The notes under the pieces were generated by a model. That model saw only the letters and a list, made by a program, of their open reading frames with translations, had not been told where the DNA came from and made no database searches. From Rhyacichthys aspro (Eukaryota > Chordata > Actinopteri > Gobiiformes > Rhyacichthyidae), in assembly GCA_036850595.1 (NCBI GenBank), contig CM072163.1, forward strand, positions 944,604 through 1,008,603: a stretch of DNA of 64,000 nt, given 5' to 3'. The translations under genes were made by a program, and so were the position numbers. Positions 33,537-44,388 of this stretch are shown here, one piece after another. Position 1 is the first letter of the stretch. Every line of letters begins with the position of its first letter.

Positions 33537-34580
33537 ATGATTGAGACTAACACGGCGTCGTTGTGGGAGCGTTCGGAGGAGACCCACTGCACCGTTTGCT
33601 GCTGCACCACGGCCAACAAAATCCTCATGGTCGTCTTCATGGTCCTCCTCATCGTCGCCATTTTGTTTGGGAATATCGTGACTCTGGCCGTGGTTTTGGG
33701 AACTAAACACTTCCACAGTCCGCAGGGTTATCTAAAAGCCTCTCTCGCCGTCGCAGATCTGGCCGTCGGTATCTTCGTCGTGCCGTTATCCGTCTACGCC
33801 GAGGTGTTTTTAATGTCGACGGATTCGGCTCCGGAGTGGACTTTGTATAACTCCCAGTTGGTCAGCTTCCATCCGTGTAACTTCATCGGTCCCATCTTCG
33901 CCGGATGTACTTTCGTCTCCATTACAACCATTTTTCTGCTCACCATCGAACGCAGCATCGCCGTCTTGAGGCCGCTCCACAAAGACTCGGTCATCACCAG
34001 AAAACGGACGACTATTCTCATCATTTTCTCGTGGCTCGGGAGTTTTTTCCTCGCAGTTTCGCCGATGATATTCAGCAACGAGATCGCGCTGGAGTATAAT
34101 TCCTGCAGCCGAATGTGCAACTACGCTCTGGGAACGATCGGCGAGTTTCAGAGTCAGGCTTGGAACATACTTCTTCTTTTCCCCGCGTTCGATTTCACGC
34201 TTCTCGGAGGAACTGTGGTCATTAATATCATCTCTTTGTCCAGCATCAGGCAGCATTCGAGAAGGAGGAAACACCTGGCGGAAACCGAGTGCCAAAGTAC
34301 GACAAAGCCGACGTTTTCCGACATCAAAGCGGCGAAAACGATCGGGGCGCTGACGGTGGCGTTCACCGCTTCGTTCACGCCCATCGCGGTGTTTGTCGTC
34401 GGGAACGTTCTGGGGAATAAATGGTGTAACTTCTCCTACTTCGCCTTTTGGATTTTGGCGTCGAACAGCTGCTGGAACGTTATCATCTACAGCGTCAGGG
34501 ATCAGAAGTTCAGAGTCTGCGCTCACAAGCTGTTTGTGCCGTTTCAGAGGACCAACTCCACCAAGACTTCGACAAAATAA
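33537..34580 (+). CDS. Class A (rhodopsin-like) orphan GPCR, aminergic-like, single coding exon
   Basis: This 347-residue protein has seven hydrophobic helices and should be a plasma-membrane G-protein-coupled receptor. TM1 (about 28-55) has GN with N46 at 1.50. TM2 (65-92) has LAVADL with D74 at 2.50, followed by VVPLSVY, which is very like amine receptors. C114 (3.25) can pair with an ECL2 Cys (C190 or C194). R139 is 3.50, W166 is 4.50, P216 is 5.50, P282 is 6.50, and Y318 is 7.53. Odd points: position 3.32 is F121 rather than the amine-binding Asp, DRY is ERS (138-140), CWxP is SFTP (279-282), and NPxxY is NVIIY (314-318). No N-X-S/T sequon is present in the short N-terminus. The start is the first in-frame ATG, because TGA lies in frame at 33525-33527; the context has A at -3. 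The CDS is much richer in CpG than its flanks. GPCR identity is sure; the ligand and subfamily are not. The SNSxxNxxIYS segment in TM7 recalls the GPR21/GPR52 type, but this is only a suggestion. Confidence 0.93.
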   Translation: MIETNTASLWERSEETHCTVCCCTTANKILMVVFMVLLIVAILFGNIVTLAVVLGTKHFHSPQGYLKASLAVADLAVGIFVVPLSVYAEVFLMSTDSAPEWTLYNSQLVSFHPCNFIGPIFAGCTFVSITTIFLLTIERSIAVLRPLHKDSVITRKRTTILIIFSWLGSFFLAVSPMIFSNEIALEYNSCSRMCNYALGTIGEFQSQAWNILLLFPAFDFTLLGGTVVINIISLSSIRQHSRRRKHLAETECQSTTKPTFSDIKAAKTIGALTVAFTASFTPIAVFVVGNVLGNKWCNFSYFAFWILASNSCWNVIIYSVRDQKFRVCAHKLFVPFQRTNSTKTSTK

Positions 34581-35083
34581 GACTGACATAGACTTGAGAT
34601 GGACTTTTTGATATTTTTAGTCTCCAGGGCTGGAAATAATCACCAAATACAGTAAAAATCCACTGTTTATCCCAACATTTATCTCTGGTTTTATAAGGTT
34701 AGGCTGAGAGTGTTCCTGCTTTATTCACATCTTTCTAAAGTTTCAGAGGCTGCTGCAGTTTCTTACAATTTAAGTTCCTAACTCTTTCATGTCTCAGTTC
34801 TGCTTCTGTTTAATGCAATGGAGACAGAACATGGAGTGGATTTATTTCACAAAGTAAATGCCAGAAGACCTCACTCCGTCTGAATCCACAAACAGCTGCT
34901 GACAATGAACACTAGCTTTGTTTCTACCTTTGGGAAAGTGGACGTCTCTGATGGAACTAAAGCCCCACGTTTAAACCAAAACTCATTTGGTGTGATGTGC
35001 TTTTATGGGATGCTTCAGATCTCTTTTGGTAATAGAGACTTACCGTTCCACTCCAGACGGAACAGGGCTAAAAGCATTACATG

Positions 35084-35089
35084 AATAAA
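35084..35089 (+). terminator. Candidate polyadenylation signal for the GPCR
   Basis: AATAAA lies about 500 bases after the receptor stop codon and is the first perfect hexamer noticed in that direction. Use is inferred. Confidence 0.35.
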
Positions 35090-35544
35090 TGAATATTGGT
35101 TCAGGAGTGGGCTTCGTAGCTTTTTAGCAGTGCATTATTGTACAAGATGAAAGGATTTGGGGAAATATTCTAAACAGACTAGACTTTATCTCCAGTGGTT
35201 TGGAAAATACATTTCTCTTTATAGTTCTCAAAATATCTGCTGCCACATGTTCTTTTTAAAACTCAAGTTCAATTTAATTCATTTTCCTATAGCCCACAGT
35301 TCAATGTCATGATAACAGTGTCCTCTGAGGCTTTACAGACTGTTTTAAAGAGAACAGATCTGTCCCTGCAGCCTTCATTAGGATGACCAAAGAAACCTCC
35401 ACATCCTCGGGGTAAAAAGAGTACTTCTGAAGAGATATTCATTTGTTCAGGTTCAGACTGTGTCTTACTCAGTTCTGTCCCCAGTTCACTGTCTCATCTG
35501 CAGCGAGAGCTCATTACAGAAGCTGCAGCCTGGATTCAGCCAAT

Positions 35545-35800
35545 GTACTGCACGTCATGACAGTGTGGGTTACAAGGCAGCACTTCTCACGAGTCCTGGG
35601 TTCAATCCCCCCAGAGAGGGGTCTTTCTGGAGGGGTCTGAATGTTCTGCCTGAGCTCAAGTGGGTTTTCTCCTGTTTCAACCAATAACTGTAAAAACATG
35701 CAGACTTCAGGCTAATCCTCCTCCTTTTGGTCAGTGTCAAGTCCAAGACTCAGATCTGGAGAGGGTCCCCCAGCGACACTAGACTGGAGGGGTTAATTGG
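35545..35800 (+). mobile_element. tRNA-derived SINE fragment downstream of the GPCR
   Basis: The B box is GGTTCAATCCC (35599-35609). Downstream, in order, are GAATGTTCTGCCTGAGC, GTGGGTTTTCTCC and AAACATGCAGACT, which follow a very common teleost SINE body. It is diverged and interrupted. Confidence 0.65.
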
Positions 35801-37469
35801 AGAGAACTCATTTTCTTACAGGGACAAACATTTAGCGAAAATAAAAATCGAAAAACAAGACGTTTCTCTTTTGCCGATCAGAAACAATGAAATAGAAAAC
35901 ACAGAAATAATAATGTATTTATTTTTTTTATTTTGAAAAAGAAATTTGTTAAAAAAAAATAGAGTAAAATAGAGTGAAACAAATGTTTAAAATAAATAAG
36001 TACAAACATAAATAATTAAATAAAATAAAAATAAGTGAGATAAAACAAACAGTTTATTAAACACTTCATTAAAGCCAGATTAAATAAATAAGTTGTTCAC
36101 GTTTAAAATGGGAGACGGCAGCAGCTGCACCAGACTCAGTGTTTACTCTCAGTGAAGCTACGAGGCTAACGTTAGCTTCATATCACAATATTAAGCATTT
36201 CATAGACATTTAACGTTCATATTTCATTTTTCCATTTTATTTTCTTAATTTAAAGTGAGATCAAATAACTGGTTTTTCATTTACTATTTTCATTTTCAAA
36301 AAACAAAAGTACTTTTTTCACATAAACCACAGTGTAAACCATTAAAGTGTGACATGTTTGATGTGATCTGTGACATGTACGAACACAACTGTTTCTAGAC
36401 CTTCTCCAGAGACTACAGCCAGACAAATGTGGAGCTCTCTGATGAACACCTCTAAGAGAAGGACATTACTTCATGTTTTGCCAAAACCTTTTCTCTTTCT
36501 TCTCTGAATAATCAAAACATGTCTCTTTTTCTCTCTCCAACAACACTGTGAAGCCAAAATAGAGGCCTGTAGCTCTTTGTACAATGATTCAAATAAGACA
36601 AGGTAAAGATGCATTAATGTCATTCCAATGCAGTTCAGCAGCGTTTTGATTACACACAAAAGCCCACAGTGTTCTTCTGAATCAGTCGATCATTTCCAGC
36701 CCTGGACTCGAGCCTGACTCTGTTCAAGTGCATGTGTTTGTGGACTGTATCTGTCTATAGCATGGGAACTGATCACGTTTTGGGCTTTTGTCTTGTTCTG
36801 TGTAAAAAACTGAAGCCTGTTTCTGTCAATGGATTTAATTAAAACAAGAATGAAGCTGAAAGGTGCAGTATTCGGAGTGAATTATTGTAATTAATGCAAA
36901 TGACAAGCCTTTAGACACAATACAATCTGGGAGAGTGTGTTTAGAACGACATATTTTCAGTCAAATAAGAAAAATACTGAGCCGTGGACATGACAGTACA
37001 TTTAAAAACACAATGCAATGTATTTTAAAACCTCATTTTGTCCCCAACCTTTTCAGAATTGCGTTTGTATTACTATTATTCTCTTTTGTGACATAACAAC
37101 GGCAGCCGCCTCAAAAGGCTTTTACAGACGAACAAGTGGCTGAAGAACCTTTAGAAAGGTTCTGTGTGAGACAGAAACCGCTCCAGTGATGGCTCTTATC
37201 TGTGGCTTTTCTTTTCTGTGTCTCTGTTTGTGATTCACAAAGAGCTCCATCTGCTGCAGATAACACTCTCTCTTTTAGCTTTAGTCCTATCTTTGACCTC
37301 TTTGTGAGCAGCTCCCTGTTTGTTTCTCTTTTCAAACAGAAATATTGACTTTGATTCATGTTTTTTCAACTTTCTAAAGTGTTAAGAGTTAGAACTTGTC
37401 TTAAGACAGTTTTGTAAAGGTCTTGGTGTTATCATGGTCTTGATTCATAAAAGTCTTAGTCTTGTCTTA

Positions 37470-37668
37470 CATCAAGACCAACCAAGACCGACCAAGACCA
37501 TCCAAGACCATCCGAGACCAACCGAGACCAACCGAGACCAACCGAGACCAACCAAGACCAACCAAGACCGACCGAGACGGACCGAGACGGACCGAGACGG
37601 ACCGAGACAGACCGAGACAGACCGAGACCGACCGAGACGGACCGAGACGGACTGAGACAGACCAAGAT
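37470..37668 (+). repeat. 10-bp minisatellite (AGACCAACCG / AGACGGACCG)
   Basis: About 20 units change gradually from AGACCAACCA/G to AGACGGACCG to AGACAGACCG. Open frames on both strands are by-products. Confidence 0.92.
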
Positions 37669-38129
37669 CACAAATGGCGTAACTGTCTCTTCTTGGGATT
37701 GAATTAAAGCCTCTTATTTTATATTTAAGTTAAAAAATCTGCCTCTAACTTGATCCAAGACTGGACTAACACTTTTGGCTAATTTTAAATAAATTGTCAT
37801 GGTCGATCACATTAAATTAATGGAGCAAAAACCAAAGTGAAAAGAAAAGTAACTTAAAAGAAAAAATGGAATCAAGACAAACAGTATTTATATATGTCAG
37901 ATATAAACACGTCATGTCTCTGTGAAAAAGACTAAAGAAACCTGAGACAAAACTGAATGAAGGAAAGGATTTAGGACACAAGGCGACACGGGGAACAACA
38001 GGTCGAGGACAAACCTTGACTTTTCCCGAGGCATGATGGGAAACTGCCACCACAGAATAATGTTGTTATTTCTGTTATATTTGATGTTGGCTCAAGGCTA
38101 AAGACCAAAGAAAAACAGGTTCTTTCTGA

Positions 38130-38615
38130 GAAACAGTCAGTTTATTGTAACAGGAATCATCTGAAAAAATGAGACCTTAAGACGTGATCTAGTCTTTATA
38201 ATGAAGGATTTTAATAGATGAGAATGATCAGTCCACAGCAGGATTTTGTCCAATCACAGCTCACTTCAGGTAAAAAGGAGCGCTCCCATTGGTCGACACT
38301 GATGTCAACAACGAAGGAACAAGGAAATAAACCAAGGAAATGTGTTATTCTGTTGAAAATACGTCTTATTTTACAGAGAAACAGCTCAAGACAGAGATAA
38401 TTACAGGATCACTGCAGTCTACAACGGTAAACTCCAGAGATAAAAGTTTCAGCTCAGATCTAAACTTCCATTTAATGTAATGTATTAGTATTTTGTGAAG
38501 AAAAATTGGTCCAGTTTGACCTTTTTTAAATGAAAGAAGCAGGAAAGGTTCCTGCTTCTGTTGGAGGAGAGTGGGACAAAAAACTAAATCAAGTTCTGCA
38601 GCTTTAAGTCATAAA
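38130..38615 (+). mobile_element. Dispersed ~0.5-kb repeat, copy D (subfamily 2)
   Basis: The core is at 38277-38299. It is near-identical to copy E but in the opposite orientation. A 60-codon open frame shared with copy E (from 38218) is a by-product of their similarity. Confidence 0.78.
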
Positions 38616-38983
38616 TAACAAAATATGTAAAAATGTCTTATGCTCATAGGAAGCTTAAAACGTTTATGCAGCACACACAGGTTTAAACCAAATATACACT
38701 GTTTTTTAAGTCTTATAGGATTTATTTGAGCCTCACTGCATCATAATCTATTGTATGCTCACACTGAGCAACGGAACAAAACCAGTGATAATTTTGTTGA
38801 GTAATTTTTGTCTTCGTCAACAACATATTGCGTTCAAAAACAAAACAAAAAGTAATGAATGAGAACAAAAACTCTGACTAAATGTATCGACAGTTTCAAA
38901 ACAAAACTAAAAGGAACAGAGAGTAAATCCATCAAAAGGAGAGGAGTTGAGAAGAGATCAATCAGACTCAGGTTTTTGAGCGT

Positions 38984-39048
38984 CGCTGAAGTGATGTCAG
39001 ACACAAACATTTGTTAGAGCCTCGGGAAGACGACAGGAGACCAAAAGA
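38984..39048 (+). repeat. 65-bp exact direct repeat, copy 2
   Basis: It matches 2432-2496 base for base, 36.5 kb away. The flanking sequences differ. Confidence 0.85.
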
Positions 39049-39737
39049 GAACCACTTTAAATACAAACTATGTTAACACTTGGAACCTGAATACCAGCCG
39101 GAACAGGTTAGGACTAGTTTACTTTCATTCAGAGACATTAATACTTCACTGACTCAGTTTCTGAAAGTTTTTGGGGCAAAAAGAAGAGTGTGAGGTGTTG
39201 AACTGCAGTGATTTCATTCACAAAAAAGCACAGAACAAACCTCAGCTGTGTGTATAGTTTTTTCCGTCGTCGGTGAATCTGAAACTGAATGAACTGCTCA
39301 TTTCAATGAAGGTTATTCTTCTTCTGCGGTTATTCTACGTGTCAGAGTTTACTTGGGTCTCGTTGGTCTCGGGGACAGAGTCTGAAAAGAGACTCAAGGT
39401 AATGACACATGATTACGGGCCTTTTATGAAGGAAAATGGCCTCCAGAGAAAATGCAGGACAGAAAACCATACAGCGCTTTTATTTAATGTGCAATGCTTT
39501 TTTTCTTCCCGTAAAGAAATAAATGGAAATGTATGATTAAAGGTCACTGCTCAGTTTTACTTCTTCTTGTTACAAACCTTTATAAAACCAGAAATCTTTG
39601 AGTAAATCTTTTTTTTTTTTGAGTACATTTGAGGCTGTCACTGCTGTCTTCTTCTTTTTAACAGCACTTCGCCTCAGGTCAAGGGTCTCGACAGGACCCT
39701 CTCTCTTTCTCTGTAATAATAACCGTCACAGTTCCTC

Positions 39738-39850
39738 GTTCATGCCCTGCTCACATCACATCGACTACTGCAGCTCTCTTCTGTTCCGTCGACTCTAGAA
39801 ACCCTCCATAATCTTCCTCTGGTCCAGAACTCAGAACCCTCCACTCTCTC
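39738..39850 (+). mobile_element. Fragment of an L2-like LINE
   Basis: The + strand gives HIDYCSSLLFRRL and then, after a one-base shift, TLHNLPLVQNSE. These match the consecutive LDYCNSLLFGLP and TLHKLQLVQNSAA blocks of the longer L2 copy in this window. It is short and decayed. Confidence 0.6.
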
Positions 39851-41867
39851 TGGCTTCATTTAAATATTCATCCTGCAGTTTTTCACCTTCGGCTCATTTC
39901 TTGAATCAGAAAATCAATGAACAGTTCAGCGTTTCTTGGGCATAAAACAACAACCATCTTCAGTGTAAGACACTCTTATAATCGATATTAAAACCATTAA
40001 TACCGTGATATTCTATTATTCTGTCGAGAACTGATGAGACAAAAGCATTAAGTGTCAAAAACACACATTTACAAGAGAGCTTCTTTAACAGAACTCTTCA
40101 ATGATTATTAATGCTGTCAAAATATGTCTCAAAGTCCTTTCTAACATCATCTAATCATTGATGAATAGAAAGTGACTTTAAAAACCTGTTTTAACGAAAC
40201 ACACTCAGCTGTCTGTATTTGACTCAACAACTTTTGCCATTTACTTTAATTAAAAGCATAAAATTGTCCGTGTTTCTCATTGTTTTAGGCAAATGTCATT
40301 GTTTTGTGGCTTGTTTTTCAAAATAACAATTCTCTAGAAATCAGTAAAAATCACTGATGACTAGTTTGAGCAAAAGGCTTTATCCATTTATCAAAACGTC
40401 TCAAAGTTTAGTGTTTTATTTATTGTGAACAACTGTAAAGGATCTATTCATCTCTTGTTTCTGTCGCCAAAAGAACCAGATTTTAGGGGCGTTTCTGGAG
40501 AAGAGGTTTGACCAGTGAAAGTACCACCTACACTTTCACAACTACAAACAAGCAAAGACCCTATTGTTGTCTGTTCTGATTATAATCTTAAATGTAGAGA
40601 ACGTACATAATTGAATAAATTATCTGCACTATTTTAGCTACTTTCTTCTCCATGAGGTTATTTTATGTGTATCTTTCTCTGCAGCATTTTCTGTGGAAAT
40701 AAATCAGCTCCAAAAGCCTCCGCGTGTTTTGCTGTGATTTATTTGTGTAAATATAAGCCGTTCGCTCATTTATTTCCACCTAAAGCGTCCTTCCTTCATG
40801 AATTTGTCTCTAAAGAGAAGCAGAAAACATGAAAGTGGCGTTAATGCTGTTAATAAACTGTTGCCGTGACGACGAGGCGGCTCTTTCTGAAGCAGTTTTC
40901 CGTCTCGTTTGTGTCGTTTAGAGGGTCTTCATCAGGAGCCGAGGGTCGAAGGGAACACGACGGCCTCCGGAACCACTCTGATTATTACTCAGAGCTTCTC
41001 CTTTTAATGAGAGTTAATTAGAAACTGTTATAAGGCTGGTTTTTACAAAGAAGGACATCGTTCCTGGAGGGATGTTCTCACAATGTGAAAATTATTAAAC
41101 AAAGACAAAGCAGAACTACAACCAAAATATGACAAAACATGCTTTGGTTTATTGTCTGTTTATATGACTTTTTTTCCTTTTTCAAGTAAAGTGTAAACTG
41201 TACTTTATCGGAAACATTTCTACATTTTATTAAACAGGTTTAGACTTTTTATGATGCCAGACACGTTATTGAGCTCTGAACAGATCATTTTATAATTACA
41301 TTGGCTCTAACTTGGCAGAACAAAAGAGAAGTTCATTATGATGTGTACATTTATTCAACATTTTTGGTCTTTTCAATGCTCTATTGACAGTGCACACGAG
41401 GAACAAAGAGTCAAAACCTCACTCAATTGGTAATAGTTTTGTGTTTTGAAAAAATTGGAAAACAAGAAAAACCACATTGGAAACCATCTGCAAGAGCCCA
41501 GCATTAAAACCAATAGACACTCACTTCATTAAAGACAATGTCAATAGAATAAATAAAGACACAATTTGATAAAAGCCATGATCACATTGAGAGATAAAGA
41601 GCAGTCGAAGATACTTTGGGCAAAAGGACAAATAAAAGGAGAGACCCCTGAACCAGGTCTGAGTGGATCAGGTCTGGACAGGTCTCTGCAGTTCTTCAGA
41701 AGTTTCTCCAGCCTCCAGACCCACTCTCACTTCTCACAAAAACATCCAAATCATTCATAAACATAAACACTTGAGCAATAGGTTTGTGTTGAATAGAAAG
41801 AACACTCCACAATTCATAGCAGCAACCGTTCATTTTCTTCCATTCTCTAACGATGCTTTGTTCGTGT

Positions 41868-41926
41868 TTGGACGATGGGAGGAAACCTGAGAGAACCCAG
41901 CGTAAAACGAGGACATTCAGACCTCG
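41868..41926 (-). mobile_element. Short SINE-body fragment
   Basis: GATGGGAGGAAACCTGAGAG with AACCCAGCG is the reverse complement of the same teleost SINE body (TTTCCTCCCA type). The fragment is short. Confidence 0.45.
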
Positions 41927-42799
41927 CTGCAGTGATTTAAAACCAGATAAATAATGGTTTAATGGACGTGATGGACAGAGAGAGTAAAAGGTGGAGCTTC
42001 TGTTGATTGGACAACACAGAGTCCTCTCGCAGTAAAAACAGCGTGTCCTTGTAATTAACCGTCACATTCGGAGAAAAACAAAGACGTTGATTCAGGAGCC
42101 ACATGAAAATCTGATTTCACCGAGAAAGGAAGGACAGAGAGGAAACGAGAGCTGCTAGTGGCAAGGTCACACTATTTTATTCCCTTTTTTCTCCAGTGGA
42201 AAAGGTGTGTGGGCACGGACCACACTCAGCTCTTACTCTTACTTTCTCAGAACAAGAGAAAGAACCTACAATAAAAAGGAAATTGAGGCAGGATCTGGAT
42301 CAAACCGGAGCTGGATGATGAAATCTTTAGCTTGAGTTAAAAAAAAAAGACTGTTCATCGACGGCGCGCGTTTCAATCGAAAATCTATCGTGAAGTTCGG
42401 AGGCAGCTTCTCAAGGCCTCGAATCCATTTAAGTTGAGCTGAATCATTTCGTTCTGTGTTGAAAGTGGAAACGATTTATCAGAGTCTGCAGGAAGTCCTC
42501 GTCCATTAAAACTGGCTTCCATCAGAGCCGTGTGGTCTGTGCAATTAAATAAATAAAAGAACAGGGAACTAAATCTGAACAACGTGAATCAAAGGAAACC
42601 TGAGTCTTCAAAACAACTGCTGCCATTAAAATCTTAAGCTGCTTATAATCCACGCTCGACAAACTGGAACCGTTATGAAGAATAATTTGTCTCCATTATC
42701 TACAAAATAAATGACAGAAAACAAACTGAAGACGCCAGCGTTTGAAAAGGTTTGGATGTTTTAAAGGAGACAGTCATTCATTATTAATTCTGTAAACCC

Positions 42800-43235
42800 C
42801 ACAAGTAACCTTTCCTGCTACTTTTATTTATAAAAAGGTCAAACTGGACCATTTTCCCCAGAAAATACTACCTTACCTTAAATGGAAGTTTAGAGCTGAC
42901 CTTAAACTTTTATCTTTGGAGTTTATCGTTGTAGACTGCAGTGATCCTGTAATTATCTCTGTCTCAAGCTGTTTCTCTGTAAAATAAGACATATTTCCAA
43001 CAGAATAACCCATTTCCTTGGTTTATTTCCTTGTTCCTTCGTTGTTGACATCAGTGTCGACCAATGGGAGCGCTCCTTTTTACCTGAAGTGAGCTGTGAT
43101 TGGACAAAATCCTGCTGTGGACTGATCATTCTCATCTATTAAAATCCTTCATTATAAAGACTAGATCACGTCTTAAGGTCTCATTTTTTCAGATGATTCC
43201 TGTTACAATAAACTTTAGGAGAAAAACTAAATGCA
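42800..43235 (-). mobile_element. Dispersed ~0.5-kb repeat, copy E (subfamily 2)
   Basis: The core is at 43054-43076, reverse orientation. With copy D it forms a long inverted pair about 4.2 kb apart. The 60-codon frames of D and E differ at only a few residues. A further partial piece (GGTCTGGTTTTACTTC, GGTCCCTCTGCTGCTG) follows at 43320-43455. Confidence 0.78.
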
Positions 43236-43875
43236 ACAGTAAATAAACCAGTTGTCCCAGTAATCCCTGTTAAAGTGTTAACCCTGCGACTCACTGGCTC
43301 AGGTCTTTTCAAGTCTGTCCATAGTGGGGGTTTTTTACAGAGAAACAACTCAAAAACCAAACATAAACAGAGAAAACTGGTCTGGTTTTACTTCTGTTTA
43401 GTGAAAGAAGATTTTCTTTCACAGGAAAGGTCCCTCTGCTGCTGTTGGAGATGACACCAGGTTCCATTTAATTAGAGACGAATGAATAGCAACGGAATCA
43501 CTGTATCCAAGGCACACATTCAAATATTTATATGACTCACATTTATTCACTCACAAATGAAATAATATGAAACAGGAGAGTCCCACAGTCAGGCATAACC
43601 CAGAAAAGATGCTCTGCCTTTGCATAATAAGCCTTTTCATTAAAGCACAGAAAGTTAAAGACTCAAGTATTGTGTAAAGTTGATAAAGCAGCAGAACGAA
43701 GAGGAGCTGGGTTTAACTCCAGCAGGATGAGACCGAAGGCAACGGCTGCTCAGTGGAAATATAAAAGCAGAGGACAGAGCCCGAAAGGACGAGAACGGAA
43801 GGAGGACAAAATGTGCCAAAGGGAGAGCAGCAGAAGGAACTTTAAAAATAAGCTGCTCTAGTGCAACTGAGTTAA

Positions 43876-44388
43876 AGCTTCAGACTCTCCTCCAACAGCA
43901 GCTCAGGGACCTCTCCGGCTTCACTTTTATAACAACAAGTAAAACTGGAAAAAATACTAATGTTACACCAAACTGAAGTTTAGAGTTTAGCGTTAGCTTA
44001 GCTGTGACTTCAGCGTCAGGACGACAATTATCTCCTCCTCGTTAAACATTACGTGATTGAATTGACAGTATTTATCTGTGTTTTACGTTGTCTCCCTTTT
44101 CTCTGTTGATGCTTTTCTTTTTTCAGCTGTTTCTCTGTTAAAAGACATATTCAGCTGAAAATACACTTTATCTGCAGCTATTAAACTTCCTGGAACGTCA
44201 TGTGACAAGTGTCGACCAATGGGAGCGCTCCTTTTTGGAGCATGTGATTGTCCAAGGTTTTCTGTTCCTGAATAGAGGTTCTCATCTATTACAATCCCTT
44301 AGAATAAACACTAGATGGATCAGAAAGACTGTTTTAACACTAATGATTGATTTTACAATAAACTATTTGTGTTTAAACCATTTTCACA
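43876..44388 (-). mobile_element. Dispersed ~0.5-kb repeat, copy F (subfamily 1)
   Basis: The core is at 44209-44231, reverse orientation. It matches copies A and H nearly base for base over several hundred bases, so these insertions are recent. Confidence 0.78.

Larger units (their letters stand above)
34581..37469. other. GPCR 3' flank; no second gene seen
   Basis: It contains the SINE piece at 35.5-35.8 kb and a very AT-rich stretch at 35900-36080. No exon was recognised. Confidence 0.4.
39049..42799. other. No gene seen apart from LINE and SINE pieces
   Basis: 40780-41060 is unique-looking with higher CpG. No splice-bounded coding exon was found. Confidence 0.35.

Noticed and set aside
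33810..34589. 259-codon antisense frame across the GPCR
   Set aside because: It is a shadow of the receptor's CpG-rich codon use. It has no recognisable domain, and the sense strand is a clear GPCR.
38218..43135. Near-identical 60-codon frames in two places as a small gene family
   Set aside because: Both lie inside dispersed-repeat copies D and E. The similarity is that of the repeat, and other copies do not keep the frame.
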